From the NCBI RefSeq assembly GCF_013184805.1, contig NZ_JAATNG010000001.1, positions 1,922,001-1,986,000 on the forward strand: a stretch of DNA of 64,000 bases. Direction: 5' to 3'. The notes below the pieces were generated by a model. That model saw only the letters and a program-made list of their open reading frames with translations. It made no database searches and was not told where the DNA came from. The DNA comes from Pseudoruegeria sp. HB172150 (GTDB lineage Bacteria > Pseudomonadota > Alphaproteobacteria > Rhodobacterales > Rhodobacteraceae). Made by a program: the position numbers and the translations under genes. Shown here piece by piece: positions 44,399-54,333 of the stretch. Within the stretch, counting starts at the first letter, position 1. Every line of letters begins with the position of its first letter.

Positions 44399-44783
44399 GT
44401 GACGTGTCTGCGATTAAAGTCCGGCTGAGCTGGCGCGTGTTCTTCGGAGCTGCCTTCACTGCTGCAGACTAGGAGACGGACAGGGTTCTGCGTCAAGAAG
44501 TTGGTGCGGCCTGCAAGCCGGAAGGCTGAGGACACGGCCCCTTGATGCCGGTGCCTCAGCTCGGGCGCGTTTTCGGTCGTTTGTGCCCATGGTTTCCGTC
44601 ACCGACAAAAATGACCGCTTATGTCCCACGCCGGGAGCTGCCGTTCATCGAAGGTCAGCTTGGTCCGCCAAGCGGACGTTGGTGATTTGCGCAGCGAATG
44701 ATCGCTTACCGCCCATCGCGTCAATTGCCGCGCAGTTCGCCGAATTCGAAAAAGCTCTTTCCAGCCCCTTCCGCGAACGGCCA
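44399..44783. repeat. Possible decayed intergenic repeat
   Basis: The ~385-bp gap has no credible gene. It holds a near-identical pair AATGACCGCTTA (44610-44621) and AATGATCGCTTA (44697-44708), and between them a hairpin CTTGG-TCCG-CCAAG (44659-44672). I recall text of this style between genes in many roseobacter genomes, so it may be a degenerate dispersed repeat. Not verified. Confidence 0.35.
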
Positions 44784-45257
44784 TCAATTCCCCTGCGGCA
44801 TCACCGTCAGCATCTCGCCGGCGCTCCAGGTCACGGCTTCGTAGCAGAGCTGCGCGCCTGCGCCGCCGCACCAGCCTCCGTCGCGGGCGATGAGCAGGAC
44901 GGGGCGGCCATCCCAGTCGGTCAGGCGCCAGCCTTCGGCCTGGTAGGACCAGGACCGGTCGCCAATGACCGCGTGCAGCAGGCAGCCGCCAGAGCCGCAG
45001 AACATCGACGCGCCGGAGCTGCAGCTGAACCGGCTTTCGTCGATCAGCGTGTCCATCGCGCCGTCGCCGGTCAGGTCCGCCTGCGCGACCGCGTCCCGCG
45101 GGTCGAACGCGCCGTTCTCGAAGCTGGCGCAGGTCGCGGCGGCCTCGGCCAGTATGTCGGCGACCGGATCGGCCCGGGCCGCGCCGGACATGCCGATGGC
45201 CAGGGCGGCCGCCATCAGGGTGCCCGCTGCCACGGGCAGGAACCTCTTTACACGCAT
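44784..45257 (-). CDS. Secreted cysteine-rich protein of unknown function
   Basis: A 157-residue exported protein. Signal peptide RFLPVAAGTLMAAALAIGMSGAARA (about 5-29), then a compact domain with about seven cysteines and a Ca-binding-like loop DLTGDGAMDT. GGGAGG lies six bases before the ATG. It follows ntrX by ~25 bp on the same strand and might be transcribed with it. The frame continues upstream across ntrX as a shadow, which I disregard. Function unknown. Confidence 0.75.
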   Translation of the reverse strand: MRVKRFLPVAAGTLMAAALAIGMSGAARADPVADILAEAAATCASFENGAFDPRDAVAQADLTGDGAMDTLIDESRFSCSSGASMFCGSGGCLLHAVIGDRSWSYQAEGWRLTDWDGRPVLLIARDGGWCGGAGAQLCYEAVTWSAGEMLTVMPQGN

Positions 45258-45283
45258 GATTGCCTCCCTCTGCCGTGCCGGTC

Positions 45284-46696
45284 CTAGCCGGCCTTGACGG
45301 TTTCCTCCTCGACGGTCGCGATACGGCTGCCGGCCTTGTTCGTGGTCACGACGCCCAGCGACTTGAGCTTGCGGTGCAGCGCCGAGCGTTCCATGCCGAC
45401 GAAGCTGGCCGTGCGGGAGATGTTGCCGCCGAACCGGTTGATCTGGGTCAGCAGGTATTCCCGCTCGAACAGTTCGCGCGCCTCGCGCAGCGGCAGCGTG
45501 GCGAGCGAGCCGGAGAGCACGACCTTGCCCTCCTCCTGCCCCGCCGGTTCGCTCTGCGGGAGTTCGGTGGCGGTGATCGGGCCGGTGCCCTCGCCGAGGA
45601 TCAGCACGCGCTCGATCACGTTCTTCAGCTGGCGGACGTTGCCGGGCCAGACCATCGTCTGCAGAAGCGCGATGGCGTCGTCGCTGACATCGCGGAGCGG
45701 CAGGCCCTGGGTCTTGTTGAACGCCTCGATGAAATGGCCGGCGAGCAGCGGGATATCCTCGCGGCGGTCTTCCAGCGACGGCACCTGGATCGGGACGACG
45801 TTCAGGCGGTGGTACAGTTCCTGGCGGAAGGTGCCTGCGTCGATCTCCGTCTCGAGGTCGCGGTTGGTGGACGAGATCACGCGCATGTCGACGCGGACCT
45901 TGTCGGTGCCGCCGACCCGCTGGAACTGCTGTTCGACAAGGACGCGCAGGATCTTGGACTGGGTGCCGAGCGGCATGTCCGCGACCTCGTCGAAATAAAG
46001 CACACCGCCGTGGGCCTGTTCGAGGAAGCCCGGTTCCACGCCGCGATCCGCGCCCTCGCGGCCGAACAGGACCTCTTCCATCCGTTCGGGTTCGATCGAG
46101 GCGCAGTTGACGGTCACGAACGGGGCCTGCGCGCGGTTGGAATTGGCGTGGATATAGCGCGCGGCGACTTCCTTGCCGGCGCCGGCGGGGCCGGTCAGCA
46201 TCACGCGGCCGTTGGATTTGGTCACCTTGTCGAGGTTGTTTTTCAGTGCCTTGAAGGAGGAACTTGATCCGACCATCTCTGTCGGGCCCTCGTCGCGGCG
46301 CTTCAGTTCCGAGTTCTCGCGGCGCAGGCGGGAGGTTTCCATCGCGCGGCCGATGACGACCATGAGCTGGTCGATGTTGAACGGTTTCTCGATGAAGTCG
46401 TAGGCGCCCTGCTTGATGGCCGCGACCGCGATCTCGATATTGCCGTGGCCGGAAATGATGACGATCGGGATGCCGGGATTGTCGCGCTTGACGGTCTTGA
46501 GGATGTCGATGCCGTCCATCCGGCTGTCCTTGAGCCAGATGTCGAGGATCATGAGCGCCGGCGGCTCGGTGTTGATCGAGGCCATGCACTCGTCGGAATT
46601 CGCGGCGAGGCGGGTCGTGTAGCCTTCGTCTTCGAGAATGTCGGAGATCAGTTCGCGGATATCGCGTTCGTCGTCGACTATCAGAATATCGCTCAT
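45284..46696 (-). CDS. ntrX: Nitrogen assimilation response regulator NtrX
   Basis: A 470-residue regulator with receiver domain (phospho-acceptor Asp52 in LMILDIWLKDS), AAA+ domain (Walker A GPAGAGK, Walker B GGVLYFDEVADMP) and a C-terminal FIS-type DNA-binding helix-turn-helix (ISRTASFVGMERSALHRKLKSLG). The sigma-54 contact loop GAFTGA is missing; the corresponding stretch reads FGREGADRGVEPGFLEQA. Start ATG 46696 has GAGGA upstream, 10 bp after ntrY. It likely receives phosphate from NtrY. Confidence 0.94.
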   Translation of the reverse strand: MSDILIVDDERDIRELISDILEDEGYTTRLAANSDECMASINTEPPALMILDIWLKDSRMDGIDILKTVKRDNPGIPIVIISGHGNIEIAVAAIKQGAYDFIEKPFNIDQLMVVIGRAMETSRLRRENSELKRRDEGPTEMVGSSSSFKALKNNLDKVTKSNGRVMLTGPAGAGKEVAARYIHANSNRAQAPFVTVNCASIEPERMEEVLFGREGADRGVEPGFLEQAHGGVLYFDEVADMPLGTQSKILRVLVEQQFQRVGGTDKVRVDMRVISSTNRDLETEIDAGTFRQELYHRLNVVPIQVPSLEDRREDIPLLAGHFIEAFNKTQGLPLRDVSDDAIALLQTMVWPGNVRQLKNVIERVLILGEGTGPITATELPQSEPAGQEEGKVVLSGSLATLPLREARELFEREYLLTQINRFGGNISRTASFVGMERSALHRKLKSLGVVTTNKAGSRIATVEEETVKAG

Positions 46697-46706
46697 GACT
46701 GCTTCC

Positions 46707-48989
46707 TCATATGGCCATTTCCTGGTTTTTGGGGGTGTTTTCCTGCGGCACCAGCGGCAGGCGAATTTCGGCACGGGCGCCGCTGCGGGCGCCCGGGGCA
46801 AACGGTTCCGCGTCGATGAGCGACAGGGTTCCCCCGTGCTCCTCGACGATCTTCTTGACGATGGAGAGGCCCAGTCCGGTGCCCTTTTCGCGCGTCGTTA
46901 CATAGGGTTCGAACAGGCGCGACCGGTCCGGCGGCAGGCCGATGCCGTTGTCATCAATGGTTATAATGGCGCTGGTGCGACCGATGCGCATGGCAACGCG
47001 CACCTCGCCGGGATAGTCGGCATCCTCCGAAGATTCGCGATAGCTTTCAACCGCTTCTCCGGCGTTCTTGATCAGGTTCGTCAGCGCCTGGCTGATCATC
47101 GTGGCGTCGATATCGGCGAGCACCCGATCATCCGGCAGGTCAGCCGTAACGGTAACGCCCTGCTGCTGCGCATCCTCCTGCAACAGCACCGCGTCACGAA
47201 GGATGCCGGTCAGGTCCTGTACCTTGCGGTCCGGTTCGGGCATGCGGGCAAACTTGGAGAACTCGTCGACGATCCTCCGCAGGTCGTTCGTCTGGCGAAT
47301 GATGACCTCGGTCATCTGGGTCAGGCGTTCGGCATCCTCGACTTCGCGGACGAACTTGCGCTGGATGCGTTCCGCCGAGAGCTGGATCGGGGTCAACGGG
47401 TTCTTGATCTCGTGCGCGATGCGGCGGGCGACATCGCCCCAGGCCGCCATACGCTGGGCCGAGACCAGGTCGGTCACATCGTCGAATGCAATCACGAAGC
47501 CTTCCAGCTTGCCATCATCCGTACGCCGGGTGGCCATGCGGACCAGCAGGTTCTCGAGCTTCCCCTGCCTCAGCATCTTGATCTCTTCCTGAACGGTTTC
47601 CGAGATACCGCTGCGCAGACGCTTGAACAGAGGGTCGAATTCAGGAACCACTTCGGCCAGCCGGCCGGAATGCATATCGGGGTCGAGGCCAAGCAGCCTG
47701 GCCGCGGACCGGTTGATGAAGGTCACGTGCCCGGAATCGTCCAGCCCCATCACGCCGGCGGTGATCGAGCTCAGCACGGAATCGAACAGCCGCCGCCGCG
47801 CCTCGATCTGAGCGTTGGCCTCAAGCATAGTGTTGCGCTGAGCTTTCAGCTGGCGGGTCATCTGGTTGAAGATGCGCCCGAGCATGGCGATTTCGTCATC
47901 GCCCTTCTCTTCACGCAGCTGCACGTCCAGGTCGCCAGCCCCGACACGCTGTGCGGCGCCGGCCAGACGCCCCACCGGACCCGAGAGGCGTTCTGCGAAC
48001 CACAGGCCCAGCCAGATCGACGCCATCACGAGGATCACGGCAAAGCCCAGATAGAGCAATCCGAATTCGAAAACGATGCGCCCGCGTTCGCTTTCCAACT
48101 GGGTGTAGAGGTGAACCGTCTCCTGAGTATCATCGAGCAGGTTCAGGATCTCTCCGTCGACCTCGCGCGAGACATAAAGATAGCGGTCGAGATAGGCGTC
48201 CAGTGCGACGATCGCGCGGAATTCGTTGTTGTCCCAGTCCTCGATGACCACGGTCCCGCCTTCGAGCGCCTGTTCCAGCAGGCCGGTGTCCGGCTCTTCG
48301 AAATCGAACAGGTAGCTGCGTTCGCCCCTCGCCCGGATCTCTCCGGCGCCGTTGATCACGTAGGCTTCCCGCAGCCCCCGCTGAATCTGTGCCTGGCCCT
48401 GGGTCAGGATCTGCCGCAACTGGCCGTCCGAGACGAAGAAGGTCGCGCGACGGGCCCGGTTGAGGTAGTCGGCCAGCGCCTCGGCATCCGTCCGCAGATC
48501 GCGGCGGTGTTCCTCTTCGTACGCTTCCGCCGCGCTGAGCGAGGCGCCGAGGACGGTGCGCACGCGGTCAGAGAACCAGCCTTCAAGGCCGAAATTCACC
48601 GTGATGACGGCGAAGACGGCCACAAGGATCGCCGGGGCCAGGGCGACGATTGCGAAAACGCCCGTCAGCCTCAGGTGCAGGCGCGAGCCGGCGGATTGCG
48701 CGCGGCGCGCGGCGATCATCGCCGCCACACGCTGCAAAACCAGCCCTGCGATCAGCATGACGTAGACGAAGTCGGCCAGAAGCACGAGGCGCAACGCCAG
48801 CCCGGACGTGCCCTGGTTCAGCGGCCCAAGAACCAGGAAAGTCGCCGCCGCGAGCAAAGGTCCCAGAATGACCAGCCCGAGGGTGGCCGCGTTCTGCACC
48901 TTGCGCTGTCGGCGGAGCCTGCTCAGACGCTCCCATTTGAGACTACGTACGGCTGTGCGCACGAGACTCACCTCACTATCTCGCCGCAC
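46707..48989 (-). CDS. ntrY: Nitrogen regulation sensor histidine kinase NtrY
   Basis: A 760-residue membrane kinase. Several N-terminal membrane helices and a periplasmic sensing segment, a HAMP region (LSGPVGRLAGAAQRVGAGDLDVQL), a PAS domain (about 385-500), then the HisKA/HATPase unit with His526 in [26 protein letters not shown] and the G boxes DNGIGLPPDRSRLFEPY and GTGLGLSIVKKI. The first codon shown is GTG; other GTG codons a few residues in are possible starts. Paired with NtrX. Confidence 0.94.
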   Translation of the reverse strand: MRRDSEVSLVRTAVRSLKWERLSRLRRQRKVQNAATLGLVILGPLLAAATFLVLGPLNQGTSGLALRLVLLADFVYVMLIAGLVLQRVAAMIAARRAQSAGSRLHLRLTGVFAIVALAPAILVAVFAVITVNFGLEGWFSDRVRTVLGASLSAAEAYEEEHRRDLRTDAEALADYLNRARRATFFVSDGQLRQILTQGQAQIQRGLREAYVINGAGEIRARGERSYLFDFEEPDTGLLEQALEGGTVVIEDWDNNEFRAIVALDAYLDRYLYVSREVDGEILNLLDDTQETVHLYTQLESERGRIVFEFGLLYLGFAVILVMASIWLGLWFAERLSGPVGRLAGAAQRVGAGDLDVQLREEKGDDEIAMLGRIFNQMTRQLKAQRNTMLEANAQIEARRRLFDSVLSSITAGVMGLDDSGHVTFINRSAARLLGLDPDMHSGRLAEVVPEFDPLFKRLRSGISETVQEEIKMLRQGKLENLLVRMATRRTDDGKLEGFVIAFDDVTDLVSAQRMAAWGDVARRIAHEIKNPLTPIQLSAERIQRKFVREVEDAERLTQMTEVIIRQTNDLRRIVDEFSKFARMPEPDRKVQDLTGILRDAVLLQEDAQQQGVTVTADLPDDRVLADIDATMISQALTNLIKNAGEAVESYRESSEDADYPGEVRVAMRIGRTSAIITIDDNGIGLPPDRSRLFEPYVTTREKGTGLGLSIVKKIVEEHGGTLSLIDAEPFAPGARSGARAEIRLPLVPQENTPKNQEMAI

Positions 48990-49064
48990 TCCGGCGACGC
49001 TACCGCAAAATCTGGTGGCCTTTTCCGCTGCCTGCGGCGCCTATGCCACTCTTCTGTTGCCGTT

Positions 49065-50429
49065 TTACATCAACTTGCGGCGGCGTGTCACCTGAATATC
49101 CAGATCGGTGATCTTTTTTCTTAACGTATTACGGTTAATTCCAAGCAGATCGGCGCATTTGGCCTGGTTTCCGCCCGTCGCATCGAGTGCGATTTCTATA
49201 AGCGGGAGTTCAACTTCCTTGAGGATCCTCGTGTAAAGTCCGGGGGGCGGCAGGACGCCGCCATGCAGGTCGAAATAACGGCGCAGATGCTTGGCGACGC
49301 TGGACGACAGCTTGTCGCCGTCGCCTCCACCCTGCAGAGGCTCCATCGCTGGCTGGTTCCCGAGCACCTGCTCGGTCTCGCTGCGGCTGATTTCCTCTTC
49401 GGTAGAAGTCACCAGCAGCCTGCGGATCGTGTTCTCCAACTGGCGCACGTTGCCCGGCCACGAATAGGCGCGGATCAGGTCAAGCGCCGGTTCGGAGAAG
49501 CGCCGCGCCGGCAGACCGTCGCGTTCCGCGCGCGACAGAAAATGCTCTGCCAGCAACGGGATATCGTCCACTCTTTCCCTAAGGCTGGGCACGTTCAGAG
49601 TCACCCCGGAGAGGCGGTAGAACAGATCCTGCCGGAAGGCGCCGTTTTCCATCTTGGAGGCGAGATCGGCCTGGCTGGTGGCCATGACGCGCGGCGCGTT
49701 GTCGGTGAAGCTGTCCAGCATGCGGACGATTCGGGCTTGCGCCTCGTCATCCAGATCGCCCACCTCGTCGAACAGGATGGAGCCGTTCTTGGCCCGCGAC
49801 AGCAGCGTGGAGGGGCCATCCATCGTTGCCAGATCCGCTGCGCCCGCAACCACGAACGGCAGCGTGCGGCGGTCGGAAAAGTCGTGGATCGCACGGGCGA
49901 TCAGCGATTTCCCGGTCCCCGATTCGCCGGTGATCAGCACCGCAAGCTCGGTGTTCATCACCCGCGCCACGAGCCGGTACAGCGCCTGCATCGCGGGCGT
50001 GCGGCCGACCAGCGGCAGGTCGTCCTGCGTCTGCTCGCCATTCACCCGCTTGGGCGTTGCGCGCCGCTTGACCTCGAGCGCGCGCGCGGCGCGCTTCATC
50101 AGGTCCGGCAGGTCGAAGGGCTTGGGCAGGTAATCGTAGGCGTCCTTCTCGGCCGCCTGGATCGCCGTCATGATCGTGTTCTGGGCCGAGATCACGATGA
50201 CCGGCAGGCCCGGACGTTCCTCTGCGATCTTCGGAAGCGCGTCGAGGCCGTTGCCGTCGGGCATGACGACGTCGGAAATCACGAGGTCGCCCTTCCCCTC
50301 CTCGACCCAGCGCATCAGCGTCACCATCGAGGATGTCGCATGCACCTTGCAGCCCGCGCGGGTCAGAGCCTGAGTCAGGACCGTGCGGATCGTGCGGTCG
50401 TCATCGGCGACAAGTACCGTGCCGTCCAT
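49065..50429 (-). CDS. ntrC: Nitrogen regulation response regulator NtrC (lacks GAFTGA)
   Basis: A 454-residue regulator with receiver domain (Asp53 in [11 protein letters not shown]), AAA+ domain (Walker A GESGTGKS, Walker [14 protein letters not shown]) and FIS-type DNA-binding tail ([20 protein letters not shown]). The sigma-54 loop GAFTGA is absent; the region reads [19 protein letters not shown]. This fits Rhodobacter NtrC, which activates with sigma-70 polymerase. AAGGAGG is eight bases before the ATG. Confidence 0.95.
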   Translation of the reverse strand: MDGTVLVADDDRTIRTVLTQALTRAGCKVHATSSMVTLMRWVEEGKGDLVISDVVMPDGNGLDALPKIAEERPGLPVIVISAQNTIMTAIQAAEKDAYDYLPKPFDLPDLMKRAARALEVKRRATPKRVNGEQTQDDLPLVGRTPAMQALYRLVARVMNTELAVLITGESGTGKSLIARAIHDFSDRRTLPFVVAGAADLATMDGPSTLLSRAKNGSILFDEVGDLDDEAQARIVRMLDSFTDNAPRVMATSQADLASKMENGAFRQDLFYRLSGVTLNVPSLRERVDDIPLLAEHFLSRAERDGLPARRFSEPALDLIRAYSWPGNVRQLENTIRRLLVTSTEEEISRSETEQVLGNQPAMEPLQGGGDGDKLSSSVAKHLRRYFDLHGGVLPPPGLYTRILKEVELPLIEIALDATGGNQAKCADLLGINRNTLRKKITDLDIQVTRRRKLM

Positions 50430-50452
50430 CTAAATCGCCTCCTTGGCATACA

Positions 50453-51532
50453 TTACTGGTCCTCCCTCGTCTCTTTCGGCGCGACCGGGAGCGAAATGCG
50501 GAAGACGGTCTTGCCCGGCACTGAATCAACAGAGATCCAGCCGTCGTGGTCGGAGATGATCTTGCTGACGAGCGCCAGGCCGAGCCCGGTGCCGTTCTCT
50601 CGGCCCGAAACGAACGGGTCGAAGATCTCCGTCGCAATTTCGGGCGGGATACCCGGCCCGTCGTCGACGATCTCGATCTGCAGCGGCAGGGCGCCGCCTG
50701 CCCCGTCCCGGCGGCGCAGCCGCAGGGACATGTCGTAGAAGCTGCGCAGGCGGATCGTGCCGCCCTGCCCGCCCGACGCCTCTGCCGCGTTCTTCAGAAG
50801 GTTCAGGAATACCTGCAGCATCTGGTCGGAATCGACATAGGTGGGCGGAAGCGAGGGATCGAATTCCTCGACGATCTTCATGTTCGCGGCATAGCCGACC
50901 ATCGCCGATTTGCGGGCGCGGTCGAGAAGATCGTGGATGTTGACCACGCGCCGCTCGGGCGGGCGCAGGTTGCCGAACTGCTCGACCTGCTCCAGCAGCG
51001 CGACGATGCGGCGGCTTTCGGCGACGATCAGGTCGGTCAGTTCGAGGTCGCCGTCGCGCAGGTTCATCGACAGCAGCTGTGCCGCCCCGGTGATGCCGGC
51101 GAGCGGGTTCTTGATCTCGTGCGCCAGCATCTCGGCCATGCCGATGGCGGACTTGGCGGCCGAGGTCACGGAATAGGCGCGGCCCATGCGGTCGGCGATC
51201 TGGCGCGGTTCCAGCAGGACGAGCACGTGCCCGGGCTGGCCGATCAGCGGGGCGATCTGGATGTTGCACTGCACCGGGGCGGAATTGCCGCCCGATACGT
51301 CGACCTTGTTGATGAACAGTGGCGACAGGTCGGTGCGGACGCGGGCGAAGGCCTCTTCCAGTGGGGCGTCTATCGCGAGCCGGTCGAAGATCGGCGCGCT
51401 GCGCAATGCCCGCGCGGAGAGGTTCAGGAACTGCTCTGCCGGGGCGTTGACCTCTGCGATCCGGTCGTCGCCATCGACGACGAAGGCGGGAACCGGCAGC
51501 GAGGCCCAGATGGTTTCACCGAGCGAGGTCAT
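50453..51532 (-). CDS. ntrB: Nitrogen regulation sensor histidine kinase NtrB
   Basis: A 359-residue soluble kinase with an N-terminal PAS domain (about 7-110), a HisKA with His138 in [22 protein letters not shown] and HATPase motifs [18 protein letters not shown] and [13 protein letters not shown]. It phosphorylates NtrC under nitrogen limitation, controlled by PII proteins. Start overlaps the dusB stop (ATGA); 23 bp separate it from ntrC. Confidence 0.95.
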   Translation of the reverse strand: MTSLGETIWASLPVPAFVVDGDDRIAEVNAPAEQFLNLSARALRSAPIFDRLAIDAPLEEAFARVRTDLSPLFINKVDVSGGNSAPVQCNIQIAPLIGQPGHVLVLLEPRQIADRMGRAYSVTSAAKSAIGMAEMLAHEIKNPLAGITGAAQLLSMNLRDGDLELTDLIVAESRRIVALLEQVEQFGNLRPPERRVVNIHDLLDRARKSAMVGYAANMKIVEEFDPSLPPTYVDSDQMLQVFLNLLKNAAEASGGQGGTIRLRSFYDMSLRLRRRDGAGGALPLQIEIVDDGPGIPPEIATEIFDPFVSGRENGTGLGLALVSKIISDHDGWISVDSVPGKTVFRISLPVAPKETREDQ

Positions 51533-52521
51533 GCGGCCTCCAGCGCCGGCTCGGCCAGTGCGCCCGGCAGCAGGCGCAGGGTGCCTGCCGGCGTGGCGGT
51601 CAGCACCTCGCGCCGCAGGGCGGCGGGCGTGCCGGCGACGTCCATGTACCAGCCGAGGTGCTTGCGGACGACGCGGGCGCCCAGCGTGGTGCCGTAGAAG
51701 GACAGCGCATCCTGGTAATGCGCGGCGGCCATGTCGGCGAAGGCGGCGCCTTCGGGGATGCGGGGCTTGGGTGTGCCGTAGAGCGCCGCGGCAATCTGTG
51801 CCAGCAGCCACGGCTTTCCCTGCGCGCCGCGACCCACCATGACACCGTCGGCGCCGGAGCGGGCCAGCGCCATGCGCGCGTCGGCCGGGCCGCAGATGTC
51901 GCCGTTGGCGATCACCGGGATCGATACCGCGTCCTTTACGGCGCGGATCGCGGCCCAGTCGGCGCGGCCCTTGTAGAACTGGCAGCGGGTGCGGCCGTGG
52001 ATGGTGATCATCCGAACCCCGGCGGCCTCTGCCCGGTGCGCCAGTTCCGGGGCATTCCGCAGCGTGTCGTCCCAGCCGAGCCGGGTTTTCAGTGTCACAG
52101 GCACGGTGACGGCACCGACGACCGCCTCGATCAAGGTCAGCGCGTGGTCCAGATCCTTCATCAGCGCCGAGCCGCAGGCGCCCGCGCCGGAGGCGCTGGT
52201 CACCTTCTTGGCCGGGCACCCCATGTTGATGTCGATGATCCGCGCGCCATTGGCCTCTGCCATCCGCGCGGCCTCGGCCATCCAGAACGCTTCGCGCCCC
52301 GCAAGCTGAACCGCCGTCCGCCCGTCCCCGAATCCCAGTTCCGCCTTTTCGCGCACGCCGGGTTTTGCCTGCACCATCTCCTGGCTGGCCACCATCTCGG
52401 ACACCACGAGACCAGCCCCGAAACCGGCGACGAGCCGGCGGAACGGAAGGTCTGTGATGCCGGCCATCGGAGCCAACAGAACGGGAGGCGCGAACGTGAG
52501 TGACGCCACTTGAATGGTCAA
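51529..52521 (-). CDS. dusB: tRNA dihydrouridine synthase DusB
   Basis: A ~330-residue flavoenzyme that reduces specific uridines in tRNA D-loops. Motifs: [17 protein letters not shown] at the N-terminus, [10 protein letters not shown] with the catalytic Cys, and [14 protein letters not shown]. In Rhodobacter this gene is nifR3, co-transcribed with ntrBC. I place the start at TTG 52521 with AGGA about eight bases upstream; no ATG precedes the conserved core. Confidence 0.93.
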   Translation of the reverse strand: MTIQVASLTFAPPVLLAPMAGITDLPFRRLVAGFGAGLVVSEMVASQEMVQAKPGVREKAELGFGDGRTAVQLAGREAFWMAEAARMAEANGARIIDINMGCPAKKVTSASGAGACGSALMKDLDHALTLIEAVVGAVTVPVTLKTRLGWDDTLRNAPELAHRAEAAGVRMITIHGRTRCQFYKGRADWAAIRAVKDAVSIPVIANGDICGPADARMALARSGADGVMVGRGAQGKPWLLAQIAAALYGTPKPRIPEGAAFADMAAAHYQDALSFYGTTLGARVVRKHLGWYMDVAGTPAALRREVLTATPAGTLRLLPGALAEPALEAA

Positions 52522-52708
52522 ATGCCTATTCCTTGTGCGGACGGTTTGGGAGGTAATGCGGTATCGGGGCAATGACAATTCCCGAAGACTTGATTAACCA
52601 ATCAATTTTACAGTTGCGTAAAATTTAATCACTTCCGCCCGCGAAACGTCCTCCATTGTCACCTCTGCGGTCTGGCAATAGACAGACGGCCATGTCCGAG
52701 GATGCCGA

Positions 52709-53842
52709 ATGAGCCGCACCGCCGCCATCATTGTCGCCGCCGGGCGGGGTCTGCGCGCGGGCGGCCCCGTGGCGAAGCAATGGCAGCCTCTGGCGGGCCG
52801 AAGGGTGATCGACCGGACGCTGGATGCGTTCCGCGATGCGCCGGGCGTCGACCGGATCGTCGTGGTGCTGCATCCGCAGGAAATGCCGCTATGCGAAGGG
52901 CTTGGCGAGGTTCTGGCGGTCGCGGGCGGCGATAACCGGTCCGATTCGGTGCGCGCCGGGCTGGAGGCGCTGGCGGATGGCGGCTTTGACCGGGTCCTGA
53001 TTCACGACGCGGCCCGGCCATTGGTCAGCCAGCGCATCATCGCGGACGTGATCGCGGCGCTGGAGGACAATCAGGGCGCGGCGCCGGCGCTTGCGGTCAC
53101 CGATGCGCTTTGGCGCGGCGATGACGGAATTGTAACAGGCCTGCAGCCGCGCGACGGGCTGCTCCGGGCACAGACGCCGCAGGGGTTCCATTTCGACCCG
53201 ATTCTCGCAGCGCACCGGGCGCATGGCGGCGCGGCGGCGGACGATGTTGAAGTGGCGCGCGCCGCAGGGATCAAGGTGGCGATGGTCCCGGGCGAGGAAC
53301 GGAACCTGAAGCTCACCCAACCGGGTGATTTCGTCCGCGCCGAAGCGATGTTGAGGGAAGCGATGGACATACGGCTGGGCAACGGGTTCGACGTGCACCG
53401 GTTCGGCGAGGGCGACCACGTGGTGCTGTGCGGGGTCAGGGTTCCGCATGACAAGGCGCTGATGGGCCATTCCGATGCAGATGTCGGGATGCACGCGGTG
53501 ACCGATGCGATCTATGGCGCGCTGGCGCTGGGCGATATCGGCCGCCATTTCCCGCCCTCCGACCCGCAGTGGAAGGGCGCCGACAGTGCCCTGTTCCTGC
53601 GCCACGCGGTCGCGCAGGCAACGGAGCGCGGATATGCGATCAGTTCGGTGGACGTGACGGTGATCTGCGAACGGCCCAAGGTCGGCCCACATGCGCAATC
53701 GATGACCGAAAGGATGGCGGAGATCATGAAAGTGGAACCCGGGCGCATCTCGATCAAGGCGACCACGACGGAAACGCTTGGCTTTACCGGCCGGGAGGAA
53801 GGGATCGCCGCGCTTGCGACGGCCCTGCTGGCGCGCGCATGA
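52709..53842 (+). CDS. ispDF: Bifunctional IspD/IspF (MEP pathway)
   Basis: A 377-residue fusion. The N-terminal IspD part (about 1-220) has [15 protein letters not shown] and [12 protein letters not shown] and makes CDP-methylerythritol. The C-terminal IspF part (about 222-377) starts at [12 protein letters not shown] with zinc ligands Asp-x-His and [15 protein letters not shown], and cyclises the intermediate. Fused IspDF is typical of alphaproteobacteria. GAGGA precedes the ATG. First gene of an ATGA-coupled trio with pgpA and cinA. Confidence 0.96.
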   Translation: MSRTAAIIVAAGRGLRAGGPVAKQWQPLAGRRVIDRTLDAFRDAPGVDRIVVVLHPQEMPLCEGLGEVLAVAGGDNRSDSVRAGLEALADGGFDRVLIHDAARPLVSQRIIADVIAALEDNQGAAPALAVTDALWRGDDGIVTGLQPRDGLLRAQTPQGFHFDPILAAHRAHGGAAADDVEVARAAGIKVAMVPGEERNLKLTQPGDFVRAEAMLREAMDIRLGNGFDVHRFGEGDHVVLCGVRVPHDKALMGHSDADVGMHAVTDAIYGALALGDIGRHFPPSDPQWKGADSALFLRHAVAQATERGYAISSVDVTVICERPKVGPHAQSMTERMAEIMKVEPGRISIKATTTETLGFTGREEGIAALATALLARA

Positions 53843-54333
53843 GCCGTCTGATCGCAACCTTCTTTTACGTGGGCTACCTGCCCTGGGCGCCGGGCACGTG
53901 GGGCACGGCCTTTGCGATCCCGGTGGCCTGGGTCCTGCACGGGCTGGGCGGATTTCCCCTGCTCGTGGCCGCGACAATCGTCGTCGTGCTTGCCGGGTGG
54001 TGGGCCACGTCGATGGAGACGCAGGGCGCGACCGATCACGACCCGTCCGAGATCGTGATCGACGAGGTGGCGGGTGTGTGGATCGCGCTCTGGCCGTTGT
54101 CGGGCGGGCTTTGGCACGCAGGCGTGGATTCGTGGGTGTTTCCCTGGCCGGGCTGGGTCGGGGCGTTCATCTTCTTCCGCCTGTTCGACATCTGGAAACC
54201 GGGCCCCGTCGGCTGGGCGGACCGCCGCGGCGATGCGCTGGGCGTGATGCTGGACGACCTGATCGCCGGAGTGATGGCGGCGGTGGTCATCGGGATCGCT
54301 GCCTTCGTGGCGCACGGGCTGATGGGCGTATGA
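53839..54333 (+). CDS. pgpA: Phosphatidylglycerophosphatase A
   Basis: A 164-residue membrane enzyme that dephosphorylates phosphatidylglycerol phosphate. It has the family N-terminus [12 protein letters not shown], the acidic [15 protein letters not shown], and the C-terminal [28 protein letters not shown]. The ATG overlaps the ispDF stop and its stop overlaps the cinA-type ATG. Confidence 0.94.
   Translation: MSRLIATFFYVGYLPWAPGTWGTAFAIPVAWVLHGLGGFPLLVAATIVVVLAGWWATSMETQGATDHDPSEIVIDEVAGVWIALWPLSGGLWHAGVDSWVFPWPGWVGAFIFFRLFDIWKPGPVGWADRRGDALGVMLDDLIAGVMAAVVIGIAAFVAHGLMGV

Noticed and set aside
45258-46589. 601-residue minus-strand frame running from the secreted protein across ntrX
   Set aside because: Only its last 157 residues have an RBS, a start and a signal peptide; the upstream part is an off-frame shadow of ntrX.
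46638-49124. 828-residue plus-strand frame opposite ntrY
   Set aside because: It is the GC-rich mirror of a histidine kinase with complete motifs, with no RBS or known domain.
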